Of a stretch of DNA of 64,000 nt, positions 43,677-54,717 are shown piece after piece. The translations under genes and the position numbers were made by a program. Positions within the stretch are counted from its first letter, which is position 1. Each line of letters opens with the position of its first letter. The stretch covers positions 8,500,108 through 8,564,107 of the forward strand of contig NC_044930.1 in NCBI RefSeq assembly GCF_003576645.1. Reading direction: 5' to 3'. A model generated the notes under the pieces. The model saw only the letters and a program-made list of their open reading frames with translations. It searched no databases and was not told the origin of the DNA. Source of the DNA: Ipomoea triloba. Lineage: Eukaryota; Streptophyta; Magnoliopsida; Solanales; Convolvulaceae.

Positions 43677-45979
43677 TGTAACACCCCAATTTTCACCACT
43701 TGGATTTATTACAAAATCCCTAATAATACAATACATTGCGGAAGCGTCTAACCAGCAGAAAACTGGGTGTTACCGCCACGCTTAGGTATCTCTCCTATAC
43801 CCAAACGCTAAGGCTAAACTTACAACCTCAAATAACCATGTCAACATACAAATATGTACGTATGGAAATAATTCTTCCAGGGTGTCTATTCTAGGATAGA
43901 GTAGTCTTCAACCTCGACTCCCATCCTATTCAGAGCTCATCGGCCATAGGGGCCCACGCTAGACTGCATCTAATAAAGGACACAATGAAGTGTAGTTAGC
44001 ACGACGGCTAAGTAAGGAAATCCATTGTCACTCGAGAGTAAACAAAGGTTTCAAAAACGACATAGTATTCAGAAAATGTAAACTTTACCCAACGGTTGCA
44101 TCCTACCTGCAATTATATTAACAGCAAAACAGTACAATACAGTATATAAGTAACATCAGCACATAACACTTCCATTTCCGAGAATTTCCACTTAATTCAA
44201 AGTGAGACTCACAACACACCCATTATTGCTCGGGACACGACATTTTTAATTCCCACTCATTCTCTCAGCGAATAGACTTCGCTCTGCAGTATGAATTAAT
44301 CATACAAGACATCTCACCATTCACTCAGCGAATAGACTTCGCTCTGCAGTATGAATTAATCATACAAGACATCTCACATTAGCATATTCACATGACGACT
44401 CAAAACAATTATACTTATCCAAATATGTTTCCAAAATACACACATTTGTCAATGGTTTTTCACCACGAAATTTCCAAGTGACAAGAGTCACACTTGTTTC
44501 TTAAAAACACAATTCTTCTTCCAAATTGATTGTGACATTCCAAAATTTCGTTACTATTTTTATTACAACATATTTTTGTCAAAATTGTTCCTAACCATTC
44601 TTTTTCAGAAAATTCCAGCTTGGCGCAGTCCGAAAGATTGAGCCGGTAAAAATAGTTCCCGAACTCTTTTTCACTTGAAATTTTTATGGTAGAACCCCAA
44701 CTTATAGTACTTGATGTCCATAAAAAGTTTTGGTCATTTTGATCCACGAATAAACACAGAAAATTCCATTTTTGCCCTTGGCAGTGTGCTGTCCAGAATT
44801 TCTCTCTCTGGACCAGTTTTGGAAAAAAATTCGAAAACCATACTTATACTACTCCGATCATTATGAAATTTTATATGCGGGTTCTACACTTATTGAACTA
44901 CATATCTGAGAAAAATGGAGTAAAAATACCTTACCAAATTTTCCCAATAAATCTCGGAAGTTACTGCCAGAATCTATCCTGATTTCCTTTCACTATTTTC
45001 ACAAGTATAAGCCTATATGGGCATAAATACAACATATACATGCATAAATTAGCTATGAACATGTATACAAAAATTACCAAAAATCCAAAGTGTGGTTTCT
45101 TGAGTCAACTAGTAGATCCACAAACTTAACACATAATTTTCGCATAAAATTCCTAGTCACATAATTTACTAGCATTTGTTCACCTTCAAGTGACTAAACC
45201 AACTTAAGGGGTTCCTTACCTCTCAAGAAGATTTTTAAACCGTAGAAAGATGGTGATCTTCTCCTTCAAACTTTTCACCGAAGATCCTAAACAAAATCAC
45301 CATAATAACCACATTTTCATGAACCTTTAGTTTAGACTTAAGCTCTAGGAAAGATTTAACCGAACAAAACCAAAGCCTTACCTATACTAGAGCACTTGAG
45401 TTGAAGAGATGCTTAGGGAGTTCTTGATCACAAAGTAGAAGACTAAGTTTTTCTTTCTTTCTTCTTTCTTTCCTTATGATTTTTGAAAGTGTGGGAGATG
45501 AGAGAGATGATGACGGAGAGTTTAGCTTGTAGCTTAAGGGATCAAGTATACCATGCCATACCTCTTATGACACACCATTAATTACCTCCACCATGTGGTA
45601 ATTAGGAGTGCCACATGTCAACTCCCTATGGTGGCTCTTGAAGAACAAATATTTACTTTGCCAGTTTGGGGTTAAATCAGATGAAAGTTCGGAGGATTAT
45701 AACTTAATTCGGGAAAATTCCAATACCAAAATTATTCTAAAAATAATCCCGTCAATAACCACTAAAATTGGGAATTTTTCGGTATCTCGCGAAATATAGG
45801 TACGAAGGTCCGTAACAAATTTACTCTTACAGTCCGTTTAAATTTCCACTTGAACTAAATAGAAAGTTCAGGCTTAATCGTATCATACTTAATAATCCAT
45901 TTTCTAGGAAAATTCGAACTGTATATACATCCTTAAAAATTTTACGGTTCGTGACCGGTACGTATACCGCAGCTTTATT
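43677..45979. mobile_element. 2.3-kb insertion in Helitron 2, possible solo LTR
   Basis: Helitron 1 is uninterrupted at this position, which fixes the limits. The insert begins TGTAACACCCCAATTTTC, a common start of large plant LTRs. The flanks AATAT (43672-43676) and AATAA (45980-45984) may be a decayed 5-bp duplication. The right end lacks the expected CA. A 60-bp unit (TCAGCGAATAGACTTCGCTC...) is tandemly duplicated at about 44258-44377. No coding sequence was recognised. Confidence 0.55.
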
Positions 45980-46669
45980 AATAATTAGCCTCACTTAATA
46001 ATTATTATTAGTCAATTACACTAAATTAATTATTTTTCGTTAACCGGAATAGTAATTCGTATATACAAAAATTATTACTCCGTATTATTATATATTAAAT
46101 ATGTTCGACCTTCTGCAGTGTTCATGTCACACGTGTACTAATTAATTTGATCAACGACATCTAAAGTTGTTGAGATGATTGTTCAACCTTCTAGTAATAA
46201 ATATTAATTATGTGATAAGTTAGCTGTTTTCGGAAGGAGTTTCGATTAACTCTACGACTAAAAAGAGCGTGTTCCTGATGGAGTAGTATTTAATATAATT
46301 ATAATAATATAATTGCCGATTATATTTCCAATGAAATATTAATATATTCATTTAATTTTTCCTAATATTTTAATTTTCTTTTGAATATATTCATTTCCTT
46401 TTTCCTTTATTAAAAGAATTATTAATTTTCATTCATTTTTCCTTCATAATTTTTTCCTAATATTTCATTTATTGGTTACTAATTCTTTTGTAGGGAAAGT
46501 TATGCTATATTTCCAGTGAAATATTAATATATTCATTTCGTTTTTCCTAATATTTCATTTTCTTTTAAATATATTCTTGATTTAATTTTAAATTCCAATA
46601 ATATATCATATTCTTGATTTAATTTTCTACTAATAAATGATGACTTTATGGACGTGATCTTCGTGTATA

Positions 46670-46688
46670 CTTTTTTTTGAAGACAATT
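46670..46688 (-). mobile_element. Tiny T-rich insertion with 10-bp TSD
   Basis: C, T8 and GAAGACAATT lie between TTCGTGTATA at 46660-46669 and 46689-46698. The duplication is shorter than in the other examples, so the case is weaker. Confidence 0.4.
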
Positions 46689-48411
46689 TTCGTGTATATA
46701 TAAATATTACCAATTTTTATTGCACGTACATTACTGCTATTACCGTGTATAAGTAACATTAATATGCTAATATTTGTTACGATTTAATGAAAAAATTAAT
46801 TTAATAAAATAATATTATGTAAGCAAACAATTCGTGTTTGTAGGTTATTACCATTTGAGAGTTGGTTAGAAATGGTTTGAAAATAAAATATAATAAATAT
46901 TTGATTTAATTTTATAATTAAAACAATTTATTTGCCTTTTTTATTTGCCTAGTATGCATGCATCCACCGTTTTTGACTTGTGTTGTTATTTTAATTATTC
47001 TTATTTTGTATGCAATTTACCTTTTGTAATTAAATCAATAGTTTTATTTGCCTATTACCATATTACCATAAATATAAATGAAATTGACATGTTATTAGCA
47101 ATTGACTGATTTTATGAATAAATATATATATGAATAATTAATAAAATAATAAATGAATAAAATAAATGATTTTACTAAAATGCCACTAAGTTTGGGTGGG
47201 AAAATTTGGGAGGAGGATATTATTATTCATTTTTAAAATTCCTTAGACGGAAGATGGGGTGACATAGAAAAATAATATTATTATTCATTTTTAAAATGCC
47301 TTCTATTAATGTGTCTCATTTTAAAACTCAGAAAATTGAAGATATTTTTGCTATGTTGTTATATGAATATAAAATGGAATAAGGTTGACCATGTTAGTAG
47401 GATATTATCATTTGAATTTTGGTTATAAATGGTTAGAAATTAAAATTAAAATACAATAAATTTTGTCCCAAATAACACTTACCCGTTCCATAAATTACTC
47501 AATTTATATATAGAAATAATAGTACATCCGTATTGAAAGAAGGGAAAATATATATTGGTTTTTTTAATATATATTGGCCCTTCTATAATATGCGACGTTA
47601 TATATGTGTGTGATCATTATAAGAGTGATGCTAAATTCTATTTTTTTTCTTTTTCTTTTTTTTTTTTAATTTGAGTCTTAATTTTTAACTCTTTATTTGG
47701 TAATATGTGATTGATTTTTTAAATAATAGTATTTGATTAATTAATAAATTAATAAAATATTTAAAAAAAACTTAAACGCATGATGCGTTCAATCAATTTA
47801 TAGTATCAATGATTCAAAATGATTTTATTGTCATGAACGTTATGAGATAAAATTAGAAAAAGAATGTCATTATTCATTTTTAAAATACCTTCTATTAATG
47901 TGTCTCTTTTTTAAACTCAGAAAATTGAAGATATTTTTGTAAAGTTGTTATATGAATATAAAATGGAATAAGGTTAACATGTTAGTAGGATATTACCATT
48001 TCAATTTTGGTTATAAATGTTTAGAAATTAAAATTAAAATACAACAAATTTCGAATATTATTTCAATTGAAATGGATTTGCACGGAATGGATATAACCAA
48101 AATTGAAATGGTATTCAAAATTGAAATATAATAAATTTCGAATATTATTACCATTCCGTGCTAATTGTATTGTATTTGTATTTCAATTTTGAATACCATT
48201 TAAATTTTGAATACCATTTCGAATACCATTTCAATTTTGGCTATAAGTGGTTATAAATGGTTAGAAATTAATATTAAATTGTATGGTAATGATTTTATAT
48301 ATTACGACGTGTATCGCAGGACTTTATCAATTTATTATTTATATATTTGATATATACATTGAAAGCATGCGTTACCATGTTTGGATTGTTTTGACAACAT
48401 AATATTATTGT

Positions 48412-48423
48412 TTAAAAAAAAAA
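48412..48423 (+). mobile_element. 12-bp A-rich insertion with perfect 19-bp TSD
   Basis: TT plus A10 lies between perfect copies of GACAACATAATATTATTGT (48393-48411 and 48424-48442). Essentially nothing but a tail was inserted. Confidence 0.65.
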
Positions 48424-48559
48424 GACAACATAATATTATTGTAACACTTGAAAAGTCGTCAAAATAAGTTGTAAATAAATTTTTAGAAGATTATACAATT
48501 AAGTGAATTAACATAATAGAATAAAGTAATAATGCAATACACCAAAAATATATGGTTAG

Positions 48560-48960
48560 TTTCAATTACTCGTCTTCTCGGGATGCTGTAAACTACTCAC
48601 CACAATCTACCCTATATCCACAGGCTTCGTTCCTCCCGTCTTTTGCCGCGTCATCTCCAAAACTTTTCTGTGAGAATTGGAATGCACTGCAGCTGAAAAG
48701 GTAGGGCTAAACCACAATAGCAAATATAATTAAGGAAATGAAATTATAAAATTAACTAAATGTATATCATAAATATTTAAGAATTAAGGATATGACTAAA
48801 CCACAATATATTAAGAACCCTGATCCTAATATATGCTATCAACGTAATGCTATCAACGTTGGGTCATAACCTCCACCGCGTCGCCAATCCGGTACCCCAC
48901 CATGTTTACAGTACTCATGGTTGTTGATTTTCCAGGAGAAACCGATTTTAAGAGATAGAG
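48560..48960 (-). other. GC-richer island inside Helitron 2, possible captured fragment
   Basis: Two patches (48570-48710 and 48860-48960) stand out from the AT-rich Helitron body. On the minus strand a short frame MSTVNMVGYRIGDAVEVMTQ starts at about 48918, with a TATA-like TATATAAAC about 110 bp upstream (49028-49036). I do not recognise a family. It could be part of a captured gene or a Helitron-borne transcript. Confidence 0.3.
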
Positions 48961-49619
48961 AGAGAAAAATAAAGGTAAAATCCGGCTCAGAATTCAAAGG
49001 GAATACGAATTATGATTATAAGCAATAGTTTATATAGAAAATAAGGAAGAGAGAGCGATAGAGGTGAAAAAGGTAAAAAATTAAGAGGGGTGGAGATGGG
49101 GGAGTAGTTTAGGAAATTTGGCTGATTAGTAGGAGAAAAAAAAAAGAAAAACATAATTACGCTACTGTTATAATTTATTACCATAAAAAATTAATATAGC
49201 AATATGTTATAATTACCATAAAATTAATATAGCAATATGTTATAATTTCGTAGAACCAATTTGACTATTGTTATAACAACGGACAACGGAGATCCAAGAA
49301 TAAGGCTAATTTATTACCGTGTTCACACTTAACTATGTAATCAATCCAATTATTCAATCACCAAAATTTAACCATAATAGGTTTATATAATAAATTAATA
49401 AATAAATAAATAAAATAACTGATTTTACCAAAATGCCCCTAACTTTGGGCGGGAAATTTTGGAAGGAGGATAATGTTTTTATATATAGTAAAGATTATTA
49501 TAAAATGACAAACCCACCACCCATTTTAAAACAAATCCCATTGATTCAAAAGGATAAAATAGTTAATATACCAATTGATTCCAACCAGTTGATAAAAAAC
49601 GGGCAAATTATTGTATGGA

Positions 49620-49785
49620 CCATGGTCCACATAACTGTGTGAGGTACATTTTTATTATACTAAAAGTACATTATTTGTGTACTGAAGGTACATTATTTAA
49701 TAGTATATATAAAATAATGTACTCTAAAATAATACCATTTTATTGTATGGACCATGATCCACATAGGTGTGAGCAGAAGTTTAAG
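49620..49785. repeat. TGTATGGACCATG.TCCACATA repeat pair
   Basis: ATTGTATGGACCATGGTCCACATA (from 49611) and the same word at about 49742 flank AT-rich DNA with ATAATGTAC/GTACATTAT inverted words. Related palindromes occur at 18290. It is probably a small non-autonomous element. Confidence 0.4.
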
Positions 49786-49886
49786 ACCACATAATTAATC
49801 TGGTACTAATCTAATAAATCCTACTAGTATCCGATTAGTACTAATAAATCCTACTAGTATCCGATTAGTACAAATTAATTGAATTA

Positions 49887-50187
49887 GGGTGTGTTTGGTT
49901 GGGGGGTTTTGGTATAGGGAATGGGTATGAAAGTGATTGCTAGTGTTTGGTTAATAGGTTTTGAGAATGCTACTATGGGTATGGAATACCCCATTAATGG
50001 GAAAACCCATACCCTTATTAAATAAGGGTTTCATTTCACTTCTTCATTTCTTCCCCAACTATTAATATTCATTCCCATTCCACCCAACTACCAAACATGC
50101 TAAATACTTTCACCAAAACCCATTACCCTTACCAAGTATTTGATACCCATTCCGATTTCGATTCCCATGTGCGAACCAAACACACCC
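49887..50187 (+). mobile_element. Tourist-like MITE, 301 bp, forward copy
   Basis: Ends GGGTGTGTTTGGTTGG and GCGAACCAAACACACCC with TTA target duplications (49884-49886, 50188-50190), a PIF/Harbinger pattern. The interior includes GGGTATGG and CCATACCC words. Confidence 0.88.
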
Positions 50188-50287
50188 TTAGTACTAATTT
50201 GGTCTATTAAATTTGAATACTAATTCGTAAATAATAACCGAGAATTTAAATATTAGTTGAAAAAGGATTAGAAATTTGATGAATTAA

Positions 50288-50588
50288 GGGTGCGTTTGGT
50301 TCGCACATGGGAATCGGAATCGGAATGGGTATCAAATACTTGGTAAGGGTAATGTGTTTTGGTGAAAGTATTTAGCATGTTTGGTAGTTGAGTGAAATGA
50401 GAATGATTATTAATAGTTGGGGAAGAAATGATGAAGGGAGATGAAACCCTTATTTAATAAGGGTATGAGTTTTGCCATTAATTGGGGTATTCCAAACCCA
50501 TAGTAGCATTCACAAAACCTATTAACCAAACACTAACAATCACTTTGATACCCATACCTTATGCCTAAACCCCCAACCAAACACACCC
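50288..50588 (-). mobile_element. Tourist-like MITE, 301 bp, inverted copy
   Basis: The same family and exactly the same length as 49887-50187 but in the opposite orientation, with TAA target duplications (50285-50287, 50589-50591). The two copies are separated by about 100 bp and could form a large hairpin. Confidence 0.88.
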
Positions 50589-51044
50589 TAATTGTTCTGC
50601 AGAGGAGTTAATTTGTAAATACCAATGGGAATTCCTAAAAATCTAATTTATATTCTTCTTCGAATTTTACTAAATATGTCGAGATTGCACGTCTTTCATG
50701 TTCTATTGGTAACAGACCTAAGGACGTTTGGAGATTGGAGTGAGCGATTCTCCATTTTATCACAAGAACGAGACGTTTTCTCCGTTTATGAAAATAAAAA
50801 ATAAAAAATAAAAAATAAAAAATCTATATCTATACTATATATAAAAGTATTATCCTCCTCCAAAATTTCCCGCCCAAACGTAGGGGCATTTTAGTAATAT
50901 GGTTATTATTATTCTAATTATAATTAATTAATATTATTCTATCATAATATTAGTAATTATGGTAATCATAATATATTATATATAGTATAGATTGGTAATT
51001 AGTTATTAGTAATTATGGTCATTTCTTATAAATAATTATGGTAA

Positions 51045-51480
51045 TTATTATGATAGTATATTTGTATTTTATAGATTAATACATATACGTGCATTAATGT
51101 AATAGTGTAATACCACTGAAAAATGTTTATGGTAATTAATTATTATGATAGTATATTTATATTTTATAGATTAATACATATACGTGCATTAATGTAATAC
51201 CACTAAAAATTATTTGTGGTAATTAATTATTATGATAGTATATTTATATTTTATAGATTAATACATATACGTGCATTAATGTAATACCACTGAAAATTGT
51301 TTATAGTAATTAATTATTATGATAGTATATTTATATTTTATAGATTAATACATATACGTGCATCAATGTAATACCACTGAAAATTGTTTATGGTAATTAA
51401 TTATTATGATAGTATGTTTGTATTTTATAGATTAATACATATACATGCATTAATGTAATACCACTGACAAATGTTTATGG
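51045..51480. repeat. Tandem array of about five 87-bp units
   Basis: Units starting GGTAATTAATTATTATGATAG begin at 51131, 51218, 51305 and 51392, exactly 87 bp apart, after a slightly longer first unit. Each contains ACATATACGTGCATTAATG. Confidence 0.9.
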
Positions 51481-51647
51481 TATAGATTTATTTATTTATT
51501 TATTATGGTAGAAAATAATAATCTATATCTATATAATAATATATAAAAATATATTAGTTATAATTGCATGGAATTCTATTAATTATAATTGAAATCCATA
51601 TATATTATATTCCAATACCTATTTGTTTACAGTTCCATTTATTTATT

Positions 51648-51776
51648 ACCAATTACCAATTATTACCAAAAGATATGTTATTATTACGTTACAATTACCA
51701 ATTATTACCAAAAGATATGTTATTATTACGTTAAAATTACCAATTATTACCAAAAGATATGTTATTATTACGTTAA
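51648..51776. repeat. Three tandem copies of a 42-bp unit
   Basis: Unit ATTACCAATTATTACCAAAA followed by GATATGTTATTATTACGTTA. The repetitive tyrosine-rich frame here is a by-product. Confidence 0.88.
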
Positions 51777-51850
51777 TGGTGAAAACATATGAATGACAAT
51801 CAAATGATTTACCAATTACCAATAATAACTCTGCCTCTCTCTCTTTATGG

Positions 51851-51860
51851 CTATAAATAC
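51851..51860 (+). promoter_or_regulatory. TATA-box-like CTATAAATAC in Helitron 1
   Basis: A good plant TATA context (GGCTATAAATACAAG) is followed by a CA-rich leader-like stretch and exon/intron-like signals (TTTTTTTGTTAAATTCATTGCAGG to CGAAAGGTAAGC, 52045-52115). No protein is recognisable. It may drive a Helitron-borne noncoding transcript. Confidence 0.35.
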
Positions 51861-52384
51861 AAGAAGAAATCCAATCAACCACCACTACCAATTTTAATCT
51901 CTCTTAGTTCTGTTGGTTTTCGTTTGTGAAAGCATCAATGTACATTGGAAGAACCACCCTTCTCCAAAAAAGTGTGACACGTTTTCTGTTTTTTTACTGT
52001 TCTTATCTTATCTTTTTTTTTTTTTTTTTTTGTTAAATTCATTGCAGGTTCTTATATTTTGCAATCACAAGCGTGTGAGTTAATTGTTGGTAGCTTCAAT
52101 TGTCGAAAGGTAAGCTAATTTGTCAAATAACTACAACTTTTATTCTAAGTATTAACTAATCTTTTTTAATTGATTTCTTTTTAACTATTCGTTCATATTT
52201 GAAATCTTATATTTCCAGCTCTCTTGATTCTTTAATTACAAATGTAGATATTTGGAGCCTAATAAGCAATGTGATGCAAAGGATAATGGATCTGTTAAGA
52301 GATGTGAAAGTTGAGAAGAAATTAATATAATATTTTCCTGTTGAAATCATTGTCATTTTATGTTTTTGGGCATTAAAGATTTCA

Positions 52385-52513
52385 AATTTTAAATTTGTGT
52401 AATTTGTTTAAATATTAACATTTCAAAATTTTAAATTTGTGTAATTTGTTTAAATATTAACATTTCATGGTTTTAAATTTGTGTAATTTGTTTAAATATT
52501 AACATTTCATGGT
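52385..52513. repeat. Three tandem copies of a 42-44 bp unit
   Basis: Unit TTTTAAATTTGTGTAATTTG plus TTTAAATATTAACATTTCA, nearly identical in all three. Confidence 0.88.
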
Positions 52514-52896
52514 TTTATATTACTTTGAATATGTAGTTGTTTTATTCGTTTATTCATACCATGTTCAGAGGTGAAATTATAGTTCAAAAAAAAAGAATAT
52601 TAAAAAATAATTAACTGAAAATTAAACGGCACGGAATTTAGGCCATTTGAAAAAGTAAATTTATATTAATATTTGATTGAAAATTAAACAAAAACAGGAA
52701 TTGAATTTTTTTGACAATTAAATTATTAAAATTATATTAATAATATTAATATTTATGAAGGAATAAAGAAAATGAATATATTAATATTTCATTGGAAATA
52801 TAATTGACAATTATATTTTATAATTATATTACTTATTAATTATATGAAAATGAATATTAAAATATTTTTATGAATGAAAAAGAAAATAAATATTAC

Positions 52897-53368
52897 ACAC
52901 GGGAATCTGTTATTAATATTATGTTACTAATGTTACTAATTGGCACAGGAATTAGGCCAAATGAAAAAGAAGATTAATAATAGAAATTCACTATAAACAT
53001 AACATAGCTTTTCCTATGCAAAAATTAGTAACCACCAAGTGAAATATTAGCAAAAAAATATGAAGGAAAAAGAAATGGAAATGAATATATGAAGGAAAAA
53101 ATTAGTAACCAACAAATGAAATAATAGGAAAAAACACACGGGAATCTGTTATTAATATTATGTTACTAATTGGCACAGGAATCAGGCCAAATGAAAAAGA
53201 AGATTAATAATAGAAATTCACTATAAACATAACATAGCTTTCCCGATGCAAAAATTAGTAACCACCAAATGAAATATTAGCAAAAAAATATGAAGGAAAA
53301 AGAAATGGAAATGAATATATGAAGGAAAAAATTAGTAACCAACAAATGAAATAATAGGAAAAAATTAT
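52897..53368. repeat. Two tandem copies of an about 235-bp unit
   Basis: CACACGGGAATCTGTTATTA starts each copy (52897 and 53136). The copies differ by a short TGTTACTAA duplication and a few substitutions. Confidence 0.85.
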
Positions 53369-54469
53369 GAAGGAAAAAGGAATGAAGATCAATATTTATT
53401 CTTTTTATGAAGGAAAAATGAAATGAATATATTTAAAAGAAAATGAAATATTAGGAAAAACGAAATGAATATATTTATATTTCACTGGAAATATAGCATA
53501 ACTTTCCCTACAAATGAATTAGTAACCAACAAATGAAATATTACGAAAAAATTATGAAGGAAAAATGAATGACAATCAATAGTTCTTTTTATAAAGGAAA
53601 ACGGAAATGAATATATTCAAAAGAAAATTAAAATATTAGGAAAAATCAAATGAATATATTAATATTTCATTGAAAATATAATATGCAATTATATTATTAT
53701 AATTATATAAATTAAATATTAATTAATTAATTATATTAATTATTAATTATATTAACAAATAGTACTCTATAATAATTAATATTTATTAACTAGAAGGTTG
53801 AGCAATCCCCTCACTAACTTTAGATGTCGTTGATCAAATTAATTAGTACACGTGTAACATGAACACTGCAGAAGGTCGAACATATTTAATATATAATAAT
53901 AATAATAATAATTTTTGTATATATGAATTGGTATTCCTATTAACGAAAAATAATTAATTTAGTGTAATTGACTAATAATAATTGCCTAATAATTATTATG
54001 GTAATTAAGCTAAATATTGGTCGTTGAATTTATTTTTATACTCCGTAATAATTAAAGTTAAATTATTTCTCATTTTTTATGTAATAATATAATTACTTAA
54101 GTTATATTAAATATAGATTTTTTAAGATAATTGTAAACAAACAAGTCATATATTATTCAATTAATTGAGTGATACTTTTGCACTAATCTTATAATCAAAT
54201 AAATGTACATATTCAATATTATATTTTTTAAACAATAATTTTATCTTTAATTTTATTATCTAAATAAATAATACAAAAATTTATCCGTGAATCAAATTTG
54301 CTCTCATTCAAGCAAAGAAAACATCAGAAAACATAATCAATCCAACTAATTTAATCAATTGCACTATATAATATTCGACGTTATAATTTATATAATGGTA
54401 TATCGATCTAAATATTCTTAAAATATTATAATAAATTCATTCCGTGCAACGCACGAGCGAAAATACTAG

Positions 54470-54717
54470 TAAAAAGTAAAGAAAACACAGACCGATAGTC
54501 CGATACGTGTGTTTTTACAAATATTCTCAAAATTTAATTAATAAAATTGGAAATTTCTTGACTGAAGCAGTGAAACCCGGGGAGGAGAGACAGAGAAGTA
54601 GAGAGTAGTAAGGGCTTTCCCCGTCCCGCCCATCATCCAAAATTTTTTCTTCTTCAATTCTTCAGTTCTTCTTCTACTACGCTATTGACAAACTAAGGAG
54701 TAAGGAGAGCATCGGCG
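54470..54717 (+). promoter_or_regulatory. Short promoter/5' leader region of MINIYO
   Basis: Only about 250 bp separate the Helitron CTAG end from the ATG. It holds a purine-rich GGGGAGGAGAGACAGAGAAG stretch (54580-54599) and a pyrimidine-rich TTCTTCTTCAATTCTTCAGT leader. No clear TATA box was seen, so the core promoter is either TATA-less or partly inside the Helitron. Confidence 0.45.

Larger units (their letters stand above)
43190..49494 (-). mobile_element. Helitron 2, minus strand, carrying a nested insertion
   Basis: On the minus strand it starts TCTTTACTATATATAAAAAC (49494) and ends CCGTGCAACGCACAGGCGAAAATACTAG (CTAG at 43190-43193), inserted between A and T. Hairpin and CTAG are diagnostic. 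Its 3' kilobase is a close relative of Helitron 1 (50829-54469). Without the 2.3-kb insert at 43677-45979 it is about 4.0 kb. No Rep/Hel is present. A roughly 185-bp block is duplicated at 47281-47465 and 47868-48053. Confidence 0.87.
50829..54469 (+). mobile_element. Helitron 1, plus strand, 3.6 kb
   Basis: The 5' end TCTATACTATATATAAAAG (50829; an alternative start is TC at 50823) matches the 5' end of Helitron 2. The 3' end has the hairpin CGTGC-AAC-GCACG (54443-54455) and AAAATACTAG (CTAG at 54466-54469) before a T. There is no Rep/Hel. It carries four separate tandem arrays and ends about 250 bp before the MINIYO start codon. Confidence 0.88.

Noticed and set aside
51045..51480. CRISPR-like regular repeat
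   Set aside because: The 87-bp units are contiguous with no unique spacers. This is a plain tandem array in a plant Helitron.
51589..51891. Tyrosine-rich repetitive frames
   Set aside because: They are produced by the three-copy 42-bp tandem array in Helitron 1.
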